This document shows positions 7,826 to 15,729 of a DNA stretch of 64,000 nt, piece by piece. Below the pieces are notes generated by a model that did no database searches, had not been told where the DNA came from, and was given only the letters and a program-made list of their open reading frames with translations. The DNA is from Campylobacter sp. (lineage in GTDB: Bacteria; Campylobacterota; Campylobacteria; Campylobacterales; Campylobacteraceae), in the NCBI RefSeq assembly GCF_019423325.1, contig NZ_JAHZBQ010000002.1:496001-560000 (forward strand). The letters run 5' to 3'. The translations under genes were made by a program, and so were the position numbers. The stretch's first letter is position 1; each line of letters begins with the position of its first letter.

Positions 7826-10552
7826 ATGATTGTCGATTTTTGGGCCTGTAAGCCATGTAAAAGCGGCGCAGGCCGCAATTATTCCGTTTCCGTAAAAGGC
7901 GAGGAATTTACTCAAAATCGCTGCGGGGGGGGGCTTGCGCGCTCCTTAATAGTCGCAGCGTGCCTTTGCAGTCTAAGCGTCGCGCAGGATTCGTCTGAAA
8001 ATAACGCGACTAAGAGCGTTTCTACCAAAGAAAACCCAGGCGCGCAGAGCTCCGCTGCGGCGATAAATAGTTATAAATTCCCCGAAATAGTCGTCGTCGG
8101 CAATATCGACTCGAGCCTGACGAGCGTCGGCGATAGCTACGGCGGCACGCAAAAAATAGGCAGAACGATGATCGAGTCGATGCCTAGCGGCAACGGCGAC
8201 TTCGTGCAGCTTTTGCGTACCAATCCAAATGTGCAATTCAGCTCCACAAACCGCCAGAGCACGACGCTCGGCGAGATCAGCCCCGCAAATATCAGCATCA
8301 ACGGCGCGAAGTATTGGCAAAACAACTTTATGCTTGACGGCGCGAATATGAATAACGATCTCGATCCCGCTAGAAATCCCGGCGGCAATCCTACGCGCTT
8401 TTCGGCGTTTGATACGATGAATTCCGTCTCGCAAGGTATGGCGATCGATAGCGACTTTTTACGAAGCGTAGAGGTGCACGATAGCGGCGTTTCCGCCAAA
8501 TACGGCGGATTTACCGGCGGCGTAGTGGAGGCTAAGACGCGAGATCCGCGTGCGGGCTTTCATGGCAAATTTTCGATGCAGCACACCGAGGATAGCTGGA
8601 CTAGATACCATATCTACGGCGATGAACAGAGCTTTGAAAACTCCGCTACTCCGCTAAATCAGCCGAGATTCGATAAGTGGATCACGAGATTAAATTTAGA
8701 GGGCACCGTTACCGAGGATTTGGGCTTGATGTTCGGCTACACAAATACTAGAAGTAAAATTCCGCTCAAGGCCTACGACAGAAGATACAACGCCGATACG
8801 ACCATCACCGAGCGAGTTCAGAGGCGAAATATTGACAACTACTTCCTAAAGGCGCTCTGGTATGCAAGCGACCGCCTAACTATCACGCCGAGCGTAACCT
8901 ACGCGCCCGAGCGAAACAAGATGTTTAACGACCACATCAAGGACTCCTACGCCGATATGAAATCGGGCGGTTTAAATTTAGCGCTTAAAACCGACTACGA
9001 CGGCGATTTTGCTAGATTTAATCAAATTTTATCCTACAGCAAGCTGGAGAGTTCGCGCGATGCGGAGAATGAATATTACAGGGCTTGGCAATACTCAAAC
9101 GTAAAGAATTGGGGTAGTAAAATTTACGATGCTTCGGCGATAGAGGGCGGCTTTGGGGATCTCGATCAGACGCAAAAGAGCTTTTCGTACAACGGAGATC
9201 TGGAGTTTAATGAATTTGATCTCGGCGGCAGTAAGCATAGATTTATCACAGGCTTTGAGTTTAAAAAGCAAGAGGCTAAATTTAACGTAAAAAAAGAGTT
9301 TATGACCGCTGGCGGAATAGCACCGCTACCTGCGGGTGTAAATACTTGCGATCCGAATGACGAGCTCTGCTCGATAGACGATTCTTTTGCGAGGCGTGGT
9401 AGAAGCGGCCAGTTTTTTACGCGAAAAAGCTATTACAAGGGCAATACCAAGGTGGATATGAAGAGCTTGGCGGTTTATCTGGAGGATGAGATAAAAATCG
9501 GTGATCTTACCTTGCGACCGGGCGTAAGATTAAATAGGGACGATTATATGAAGCAAACGACTGCGGCGCCGAGATTTAACAGCTACTACGATATTTTTGG
9601 CGACGGCGATTCGATCCTTAGCTTCGGTGCAAACCGCTACTACGGGCGCAATCTCTTTACCTACAAATTAAGAGAAGGTCGAGAGGGTCTTGCCACTACC
9701 TACACACGCCCGCGCAATGCCTACACGCAAAACTGGACGCAACTGCCAAAAGACCCGTCTCTAACTAAATTTAACGAGCTAAGGGTGCCTTATGAGGATG
9801 AGCTGGTATTCGGGGCAAAACAAAAGCTTGGGAATTTTGAGTTTTTCGGCAAATATGTAAGCCGCAAGGGCAGGGATCAGATCATCAAATCTACGCGAAG
9901 AGATCTAGGTCTAGCGCCGAATCCGAACTACCAAAACAACTATCAAACCTTTACTAATGACGGCAGAAGCGAAAATAAAATTTTAACCTTCGGCGTTAAA
10001 ACGATCGATGATTATGAGGCCTTCGGTACGCTAAATGGCTTTGAGCTGGGCTTTGAGCACATCAAGATGAAAACGAACAACACCCTTTATGACATATCGC
10101 TTGATAGAGAAACGCTCGAAGATGAAAAGATCGTCGAATACGACGGCAGGCTGATGAGGCTATCGGAGCTTCCGGCGCAGGACTATGCTAGGCCTTGGAC
10201 TGCGAGCCTAAACATCATCACGAAAATTCCAAGCTACGGTATCAGTGTGAATAACTTTCTATCGTTTAAAGGCTCGCAAGAAGCGATCGCTCGCACCGGC
10301 AGGACGCCTGCGGGCAAGTATCCTGCTAGATACGATAAATACGAAAAGGTAAATCTCGGCAAAAGCTACAGCTGGGATGCGCGCATCGGATACGCTAAAA
10401 AGATGGCGGGCGAGGTGGAATTTTTTACGAATTTAGACATTTACAACGTCCTAAATAAGCGCAACAAAGCAAGACTTAGCAGCGACACCTCGCTCGATCT
10501 AGTCTATGAGGCGGGCAGGCAGTTTTGGCTGGAAGCGGGCATTCGGTGGTAG
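7826..10552 (+). CDS. large TonB-dependent outer-membrane receptor, phase-variable candidate
   Basis: A 908-residue receptor. The first 36 residues precede a hydrophobic secretion signal (LARSLIVAACLCSLSVAQ), so the signal peptide is unusually extended. A plug domain follows (FPEIVVVGN, LLRTNPNVQFSS, NISINGAKYWQNNFMLDGAN), then a barrel ending EAGIRW with a terminal aromatic residue. The start at 7826 has an AAAAAAGGAGAAAAG ribosome site. Codons 34-36 are GGG GGG GGG, a run of nine G: gain or loss of one G shifts the frame before the signal peptide, so expression probably switches on and off. With nine G the gene is open. It pairs with the upstream M16 protease, as FusA does with FusC or E. 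coli YddB with PqqL. The ligand is unknown; import of an iron-containing protein is the hypothesis. Confidence 0.85.
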   Translation: MIVDFWACKPCKSGAGRNYSVSVKGEEFTQNRCGGGLARSLIVAACLCSLSVAQDSSENNATKSVSTKENPGAQSSAAAINSYKFPEIVVVGNIDSSLTSVGDSYGGTQKIGRTMIESMPSGNGDFVQLLRTNPNVQFSSTNRQSTTLGEISPANISINGAKYWQNNFMLDGANMNNDLDPARNPGGNPTRFSAFDTMNSVSQGMAIDSDFLRSVEVHDSGVSAKYGGFTGGVVEAKTRDPRAGFHGKFSMQHTEDSWTRYHIYGDEQSFENSATPLNQPRFDKWITRLNLEGTVTEDLGLMFGYTNTRSKIPLKAYDRRYNADTTITERVQRRNIDNYFLKALWYASDRLTITPSVTYAPERNKMFNDHIKDSYADMKSGGLNLALKTDYDGDFARFNQILSYSKLESSRDAENEYYRAWQYSNVKNWGSKIYDASAIEGGFGDLDQTQKSFSYNGDLEFNEFDLGGSKHRFITGFEFKKQEAKFNVKKEFMTAGGIAPLPAGVNTCDPNDELCSIDDSFARRGRSGQFFTRKSYYKGNTKVDMKSLAVYLEDEIKIGDLTLRPGVRLNRDDYMKQTTAAPRFNSYYDIFGDGDSILSFGANRYYGRNLFTYKLREGREGLATTYTRPRNAYTQNWTQLPKDPSLTKFNELRVPYEDELVFGAKQKLGNFEFFGKYVSRKGRDQIIKSTRRDLGLAPNPNYQNNYQTFTNDGRSENKILTFGVKTIDDYEAFGTLNGFELGFEHIKMKTNNTLYDISLDRETLEDEKIVEYDGRLMRLSELPAQDYARPWTASLNIITKIPSYGISVNNFLSFKGSQEAIARTGRTPAGKYPARYDKYEKVNLGKSYSWDARIGYAKKMAGEVEFFTNLDIYNVLNKRNKARLSSDTSLDLVYEAGRQFWLEAGIRW
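7925..7933 (+). repeat. G9 homopolymer tract inside receptor reading frame
   Basis: Nine consecutive G at codons 34-36 of the receptor gene, by far the longest G run seen in the window. Poly-G tracts of 8-11 are the classic contingency elements of Campylobacter, changing length by slipped-strand mispairing. This length leaves the frame intact (ON). Confidence 0.85.
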
Positions 10553-10563
10553 CGTAAGCTAAA

Positions 10564-10598
10564 TTTGCGGAGCTTTTAAAATTTCTCGGCTCCGCAAA
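10564..10598 (+). terminator. hairpin after TonB receptor gene
   Basis: A perfect 10-bp inverted repeat (TTTGCGGAGC ... GCTCCGCAAA) with a 15-nt loop starts 12 bases after the stop codon and is followed by GTTTCG and an AT-rich stretch, without a strong T run. Probable transcript end. Confidence 0.6.
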
Positions 10599-10831
10599 GT
10601 TTCGTGAAATTTTTTAAATTTAGGGCATTTTGCGGAATTTCAAATTTCACGCCGTATGCCGCAAAGCTGTAAAATTCCACATCGCGCGCTGTAAAATTTT
10701 AGCGTGCGCAAGCCGTAAAATTTTAACGTATGCGAAATTATAAAATTTACGCCCAAATTTAACTTGAAACCAATTTAAGGAGCCGAAACGGCTTTTTAAA
10801 TTTTAACGCCGATATCGTTTAATAGGCTCTT

Positions 10832-11656
10832 TCATTGAAATATCACAAACTGCTTTTGAAATTTTGACGGGCTGATCCGCCGCTCTTTTAGCATGTAGCG
10901 GCAAACCCTTTCAAAGTCCACCGCGCTCATCATAAAACTGATAAATCCGCCCTTGCCGTCATAGATGATCAAAGTATCGATCGCGCGGAAGCTAAATTTC
11001 CCCTCCGTGATCTTTGAAAAAATCAGTTTAGAGATGAAAAACGGCAAAATCAATGCCATCAGGCTCATAATAAAAATTATAAATCCCCTAAGGCTCTGTA
11101 AAAATCCGGCAAACGCGACGGCTATTACGATGAACGAAAGCACAATGCCGATGGAATTTCTAACGGGCACGATATGTCCGAATAGCGGCGTGGCGGTGAG
11201 CTTTATGAGCGATATTTCATCTAATTTTATAGATTTCGTGATTTTGCCTTTATTGACGTAGTTGATGCTCCTGTCCGTCAAATGAACAAAGCGCGTATGG
11301 GCGCTGTTGAGATAGGACACGACGGCGAATACTACAGGAGCAAACGGCGTATAGTATGGAAAAATATCGCCTATATACAGAAACACCGGTACCGCCAAGG
11401 GAGCGAAGAATAGGTTATAAATAAAGAATACCACGATGTTGTAGTCTTTGACGACGAGGGATTTATTGTCAAATTGCGGCGGATTTCGGCGCTCGGCATC
11501 TTGCCTAGGCTGCGACTGCTGCAGCTTTTGCGACTTTTGCGGCTCATCGTTAAAATTTTTCATTAAATTTTTTGCTCCCGTTTTAAAATTCGTCGCTAGC
11601 GGCTTGGGCGTTTTGCGGAGATTAATTTTGCTTTTACGTTTAAATTTTATCGTCAA
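10832..11656 (-). CDS. membrane protein with PH-like cytoplasmic part, function unknown
   Basis: A 274-residue protein. After a basic, Gln-rich N-terminal tail come two or three hydrophobic segments (around residues 73-110: IVVFFIYNLFFAPLAVPVFL and the FAPVVFAVVSYL region), then a soluble strand-rich stretch (FVHLTDRSINYVNKGKITKS), then two more membrane segments (SIGIVLSFIVIAVAFAGFL; IIFIMSLMALILPFFI) and a second soluble part. The alternation recalls bacterial PH-domain (YdbT/YdbS-type) membrane proteins, but I am not certain. The start could be Met32 (MKNFNDEP) instead of the first ATG. It is transcribed alone, convergent with the receptor gene. Confidence 0.6.
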   Translation of the reverse strand: MTIKFKRKSKINLRKTPKPLATNFKTGAKNLMKNFNDEPQKSQKLQQSQPRQDAERRNPPQFDNKSLVVKDYNIVVFFIYNLFFAPLAVPVFLYIGDIFPYYTPFAPVVFAVVSYLNSAHTRFVHLTDRSINYVNKGKITKSIKLDEISLIKLTATPLFGHIVPVRNSIGIVLSFIVIAVAFAGFLQSLRGFIIFIMSLMALILPFFISKLIFSKITEGKFSFRAIDTLIIYDGKGGFISFMMSAVDFERVCRYMLKERRISPSKFQKQFVIFQ

Positions 11657-12686
11657 ACAGCGCGCAGATGTCCGCCGAAAAGCCTTTTGGCATAAAAATC
11701 GGCGAGTTCAAATCTCCGATAAGCCGCCTTTTAAAGACAAAAACTGCGCGATCTTTTACGCCCGCCCACGATTTAAGGCTCATGTCCGCTAGTCACAACT
11801 AGGCCCGATAGGGCCGATCAGCCCGATGGCTCTAAGTTTTAAGGTCGATGTCCGCCGGCCGCAGCACCTTTGCGAGCTGCATTACTACGGAATTTATTGT
11901 CGCTAGGCTAGAAAATAGCACTGCAGCTGCAATTTTTACGAGTTGCATTTTATCAGACGTGCATTTGGCAAACGCTAAAAACCGCGAACTCTCCGGCATA
12001 AAGCACGCTGTAGTGCGCTCGCTAATTAAAATTTACTCGCTCTCAGTGCCGCTTCGGTTAAATTTTAGATCTCGCAGCGCGCTTTCGTCCGCGCCGCCGT
12101 TTTTTTGCACTTCAAATTTAAATCTTGCGGCGACATTTCTGCGTTCGCGCTACCGCCATTGAATCCACTTCAATTTAAGCTCGCGCCTAACTTACATCAA
12201 TTAGATGAAACCTATGCACGCTAGTCTCGCTAGTTTCAGGCGTCGCAAGGTTACAGTGCGGGTACCGCCGCAATCACTGCTAAAATTTAACCCATCCTGC
12301 CAAGATCGGCACCGAGGTTTAAATTTAAGCTATGTTGTTCGGTAGGCAAGCAGGCGGATGCTCGGTCGCATTTTGACGCTTCGGGCTTCCTTACTGAAAA
12401 AATTTAACGCCCTCCTGCAAAAGCCACGTGCTCGCGCAAAGCCGCAGCCTACCCAGACTCGGCGCACCCATCGCTATCTCATGACTTTCAAATCTCGCGC
12501 TAAATTTGCTGACCTTGCCGCACGCTTTAGCGACGCAATCCCAAGCAGAACCCGTTTGCGTCCTTTCAAAATTTTATTTCGTTCAAATTTGTCCGAGCCT
12601 TTGTTTGTACGCTGCGCATCGGTATTGTCGCGCTTATGAACTGCACCGCGTGCGCTTACCGCGCCGCCGCATGAAATTTCGAGATC
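11657..12686 (-). other. 1 kb gap without recognisable gene
   Basis: Plus-strand frames of 93-120 codons occur here (11848-12162, 12358-12639, 12506-12868) but are Arg/Ser/Ala-rich, overlap one another in different frames, lack ribosome sites and show no domain. Minus-strand frames are short. The DNA keeps the AAATTTTAA-type words of intergenic DNA in this genome. It may be decayed coding sequence flanking the frameshifted genes to its right; I cannot identify an ancestor. Confidence 0.4.
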
Positions 12687-13042
12687 TTATAGCTCGAAAT
12701 CAAAGCAGTAAAAATCATCCGTCTCGCTCCAGAGCTCCTCTAGCGAGTGCCCGTCTATCTGCGGCGCGGCGTAGAGCTCTCGCAGCGTGGCGAAATACCG
12801 CTCGCCGCTTGCGTTTGCGCCCGCCTCGTCTGCGCATCTTTGAAACGAGCAGCGATCCGCATAGGTGATGATCATATACTCTGCGCCGTGTAGGCGAAAG
12901 CCAAGCTCTGGCTCGCCTATAAACTTGCGCGATGGGGCGTTAGTCTCGAAGCATGCAAGCAAAAGCTGGGCTCGGGCTCGCCGCCCTCGGCCACGCATTT
13001 TAGCAGCATTTTCTCTATGGTTTCAAATGAATATTTCGGCAT
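12687..13042 (-). pseudogene. frameshifted small hypothetical gene
   Basis: ATG at 13042 opens MPKYSFETIEKMLLKCVAEG and GEPEP, then runs into a stop. The next frame continues LLLACFETNAPSRKFIGEPE, LHGAEYMIITYADRC and ELWSETDDFYCFDFEL to 12687. Adding one C in GAGCCCGAGCCCAG rejoins them into a ~118-residue soluble protein. The length between the outer start and stop (356 bases) is one short of a multiple of three, as a single-base deletion predicts. I do not know the family. A start at 12998 inside the second frame gives an unlikely MRGRGRRARAQ leader, so the joined reading is preferred. Confidence 0.55.
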
Positions 13043-13093
13043 TTCGCTCCGATCTTAAAATTTTATCTCTTCCGCCGCATATCGCGAGCCGTT

Positions 13094-13398
13094 TTATTCC
13101 GCCAAAAACCAGAAGCGCTCGATCATATCCAAAAGCATATCGGCTCTGCAAATTTCATCATCCAGTAGGTCATCGTATTGATCTCGCAGTCGCTCGGCGT
13201 CTTGCGCCACGAGCCCTAGATATTCCCTAGCCTGCACGAAATCCCCTTTCATCACGTGGTATTCGCCTAAGATCACGCGAGTTTGCGTCTTGCTAACCTC
13301 GTCGCCTTCGCCCTCTAGCGCTGCTTTTAGGCTCTGCACGCCGCCCTCCTCAAGCCCTCGCGAGAGCTGCGTTACCTTCTGTAAAGCTTCGCATCCAT
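13094..13398 (-). pseudogene. frameshifted small hypothetical gene (TPR-like helix pair)
   Basis: A strong AAAGGAGCGAAA ribosome site precedes ATG 13398, but that frame stops after MDAKLYRR. The adjacent frame continues VTQLSRGLEEGGVQSLKAAL, RVILGEYHVMKGDFVQAREY and ends DMIERFWFLAE at 13094. One extra G in AGAAGGTAACG restores a ~101-residue protein; the helix with LGEYHVMKGDFVQAREYL resembles a tetratricopeptide hairpin. The first ATG of the longer open frame (13480) would overlap the upstream gene and skip the ribosome site, which argues for the frameshift. The next gene downstream shows the same kind of damage. Confidence 0.55.
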
Positions 13399-13418
13399 TT
13401 TCGCTCCTTTGTAAAATT

Positions 13419-14027
13419 TTATTTAAAATAATAGAACAAATTTCCGCCGCACTCAAGATCCACGAACTCCTTGCTGTCAAAAAACAGCTTAAATTCCATG
13501 TGGCTCAGATATTTAGCGTCCTGCGCTTTCTCTATAAAATTTCTTATCAGCTGCTCTATCTTTCCGCCCCCTTCGCGGCGCGCCGCATCTTGCCTCGTGA
13601 AATAAAAAACTACGGGCGCGTCGGACACCGCTGCGATATACCAAATTTTAAGCGGCGCTAAAAGCTCGTTTCGGTTTCGCAGCAGCTCCTCTACGGCGCC
13701 TTGGATCAGATCGGTGCGGATTTGTGACTCGAAGGACTCGACCGAGATATAAAAGCTCTTAAGTCCGTTTAGTTTCGCACAAAGCGGCGTGCGGGCAAGG
13801 TAGCGCTCGATGCACTTTTTATCGGTGATTTTTGCGGCATCTTTATCGAAGCGAAGCACGATCTTAGGCCACTCCCTGTCCGCGCCGTAAAACGCGCTGA
13901 TCGCTCGAGTTTTAAATTTAGCGTCTATGAACTCTATCAGACCCCTGACGTTTTCACTATTTTTGACTTTGCCCTCTATGATCTCTTTGCAGTGCCTGCT
14001 CTGATACGGACTTAGATCGCAAAACAT
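13419..14027 (-). CDS. hypothetical protein
   Basis: A 202-residue soluble protein beginning MFCDLSPYQSRHCKEIIEGK. No signal peptide or membrane segment is seen; it appears to be mixed alpha/beta with charged helices (EELLRNRNELLAPLKIWY) and ends in an aromatic tail (GGNLFYYFK). It lies 26 bases downstream of the DyP peroxidase gene on the same strand and 20 bases upstream of the start of the frameshifted 13094-13398 gene, so the three may form one transcript. I do not recognise the family and do not infer a function. Confidence 0.55.
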   Translation of the reverse strand: MFCDLSPYQSRHCKEIIEGKVKNSENVRGLIEFIDAKFKTRAISAFYGADREWPKIVLRFDKDAAKITDKKCIERYLARTPLCAKLNGLKSFYISVESFESQIRTDLIQGAVEELLRNRNELLAPLKIWYIAAVSDAPVVFYFTRQDAARREGGGKIEQLIRNFIEKAQDAKYLSHMEFKLFFDSKEFVDLECGGNLFYYFK

Positions 14028-14053
14028 CGCGCGCCTTTAATTTAAAGCTAAAT

Positions 14054-15007
14054 TTACTCTGCGCTATAAGCCTGCAGCATATCGAAGGTCGGAGCGAAAA
14101 ACAGCGCGCCCGTCTTTGCCGTGCTAAAATCTAGTAGCCGGTCGTAGTTGCCTCGCGGTCGGCCGATAAACATACTCTCAAGCATCAGCTCCAGCGTGCT
14201 AAAGGTGCTTGCGTAGGCGATGAAGTAGGTTCCCGTCTCGCCGCCTTGCATAAACGGCATATTGTCGCGCACGACCTTTTTATCGTCGCCGACGTTGGCT
14301 GCGGCGGAGTGCGAGTTGCTAGGCTTGATCTCCTCGCTCATCTCGATGTCGTTTTGTTTGCTACGCCCGATGACGCGCTCCTGCTCGGCGACGCCCGCGG
14401 CGTTCCACGCGCTCATATCGTGGATATATTTTTGCACGAAAAGATAGCTACCGCCCTTATACGCCGCATCTTCGTCGCCTACCTTGGCGAAAAAGTCGCG
14501 ATCTGCGCCCTGGGGATTTTCGGTGCCGTCCACAAAGCCGATGATAGCGCGCCCGTCGTAGTATTTAAAGCCGCAGATCTCCTCCTCGCACGTCGCGACG
14601 TCCTTTAGCGCGGCTCTGATCTCGCTTGCCATATCGTAGCAAACGGCTTGATTCGCCGCTCTGATGTGGATATGGATATCGCCTCCGGTAGCGGGCGCGA
14701 TGTGTTTATCGCCCCTAATCTCTTCGAAATTTTTTAGCTCTTTCGGCAAAGGCTTCGGCAGGTCTAGCATTTTCCAAGCCTCAAAACCCACGCCCAGCAC
14801 GCAACTCGTCTCGCTAGCCGCGCCGAATCTCGTAACGGCGGTTTTGTTTAAATTTATCACCAGAGCGCAAAGACCCTCGAAAGCCTTTTTGCAGGCAGTT
14901 TTGTCTGCGTTAAAGCGCCAGATCATAAACACGGTGTTGTTGCCGGGCGCGTCGGTTACGTTTTGGGATTTGACATGCGCACAGGCGCAACTTTTTTCTT
15001 CACTCAT
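14054..15007 (-). CDS. DyP-type heme peroxidase (YfeX-like)
   Basis: A 317-residue heme peroxidase of the dye-decolourising family. The signature GFVDGTENP includes the catalytic Asp (D160); the axial heme His is probably H196 in VQKYIHDMSAW, followed by ERVIGRSK with the conserved Arg. The C-terminal FIGRPRGNYDRLLDF and ALFFAPTFDML are typical of the YfeX/TyrA branch. No Tat or Sec signal is seen, so it should be cytoplasmic. The N-terminal CACAHVKSQNV is longer than usual and Cys-rich. A GGAGAG ribosome site precedes the ATG. In vivo substrates of this family are mostly unknown; peroxide disposal with porphyrin-like or other reductants is likely. Confidence 0.9.
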   Translation of the reverse strand: MSEEKSCACAHVKSQNVTDAPGNNTVFMIWRFNADKTACKKAFEGLCALVINLNKTAVTRFGAASETSCVLGVGFEAWKMLDLPKPLPKELKNFEEIRGDKHIAPATGGDIHIHIRAANQAVCYDMASEIRAALKDVATCEEEICGFKYYDGRAIIGFVDGTENPQGADRDFFAKVGDEDAAYKGGSYLFVQKYIHDMSAWNAAGVAEQERVIGRSKQNDIEMSEEIKPSNSHSAAANVGDDKKVVRDNMPFMQGGETGTYFIAYASTFSTLELMLESMFIGRPRGNYDRLLDFSTAKTGALFFAPTFDMLQAYSAE

Positions 15008-15238
15008 TTTTCTCTCCTTTAAAGTGAAATTTTAAAAGGAATTTTAGCGCAATATCGGTAAACGGCGGGCGTAGAGATAGAATTTAGGTGGCTTTCGGGT
15101 TTGATCTCGGCGGAGGAAATTTTGTCTTTGATCGTAGGATTTACGGCGAGGGTGGAATTTTGGCTTTAAATTTATAAAATTTACGCCGAGTGGGAAAGCG
15201 AAATTTCAGAGCTTTGCGGGGATGAAATTTTAAAGTAG

Positions 15239-15326
15239 TGGCAGATGGGAAGGGATTCGAACCCTCGAAAGCTTGCACTTTACACGCGTTCCAGGCGTGC
15301 TCCTTCAACCGCTCGGACACCCATCT
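15239..15326 (-). tRNA. tRNA-Ser(GGA)
   Basis: An 88-nt class II tRNA on the minus strand with acceptor AGATGGG/CCCATCT, anticodon loop CTGGAAC (GGA), a long variable arm, T-arm GGTTCGAATCC and encoded CCA. Second serine tRNA in the window. Confidence 0.95.
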
Positions 15327-15677
15327 AAATTAAAAGTCGCGATTATAGCGAAAATCTAAAATTTTGCCAAATTCCGTTTCGGCGCGCAATCCGTTTTGCC
15401 TTTAAATTTAAAACGCGGCGCTTAGAATTTCGCCGCAGCGTTTGGAATTTTATCGCGCTGCTTATAATTCCGCCGTGCCGCTTAGAAATTCTACTGCGCC
15501 GCGAAGCCCGACCGCACTGTGCTTTCTAGCCGAGCGACGATTTTACCTTGTTGCGGCTATTTTAAAATTTAGATTATCTTTGAAATTCGGACTTGCCGCC
15601 CGCCGCAGGGCTAAATTTTAAAAGCGCAAGCAGATTTTTCTTTCATACATCCGCTTGCGCCGTAAAAGCCGAGCTGC
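15327..15677 (-). other. intergenic stretch without gene
   Basis: About 350 bases between tRNA-Ser(GGA) and the efflux operon terminator. It contains repeated words such as CGCCGC-x-GCTTAGAATT and AAATTTTA, with no frame of useful length. Confidence 0.4.
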
Positions 15678-15729
15678 GCTTTAAATTTACGGATATTTTA
15701 AAATTTCGCGCTGCCCGTAAATTTAAAGC
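15678..15729 (-). terminator. strong hairpin at the end of the efflux operon
   Basis: A perfect 15-bp inverted repeat (GCTTTAAATTTACGG ... CCGTAAATTTAAAGC) with a 22-nt loop overlaps the stop codon of the outer-membrane efflux gene. Probable operon terminator, although no clear U run follows. Confidence 0.55.

Noticed and set aside
11848..12639. Plus-strand frames of 93-104 codons
   Set aside because: Overlapping frames of odd composition with no ribosome site; no sign of selection.
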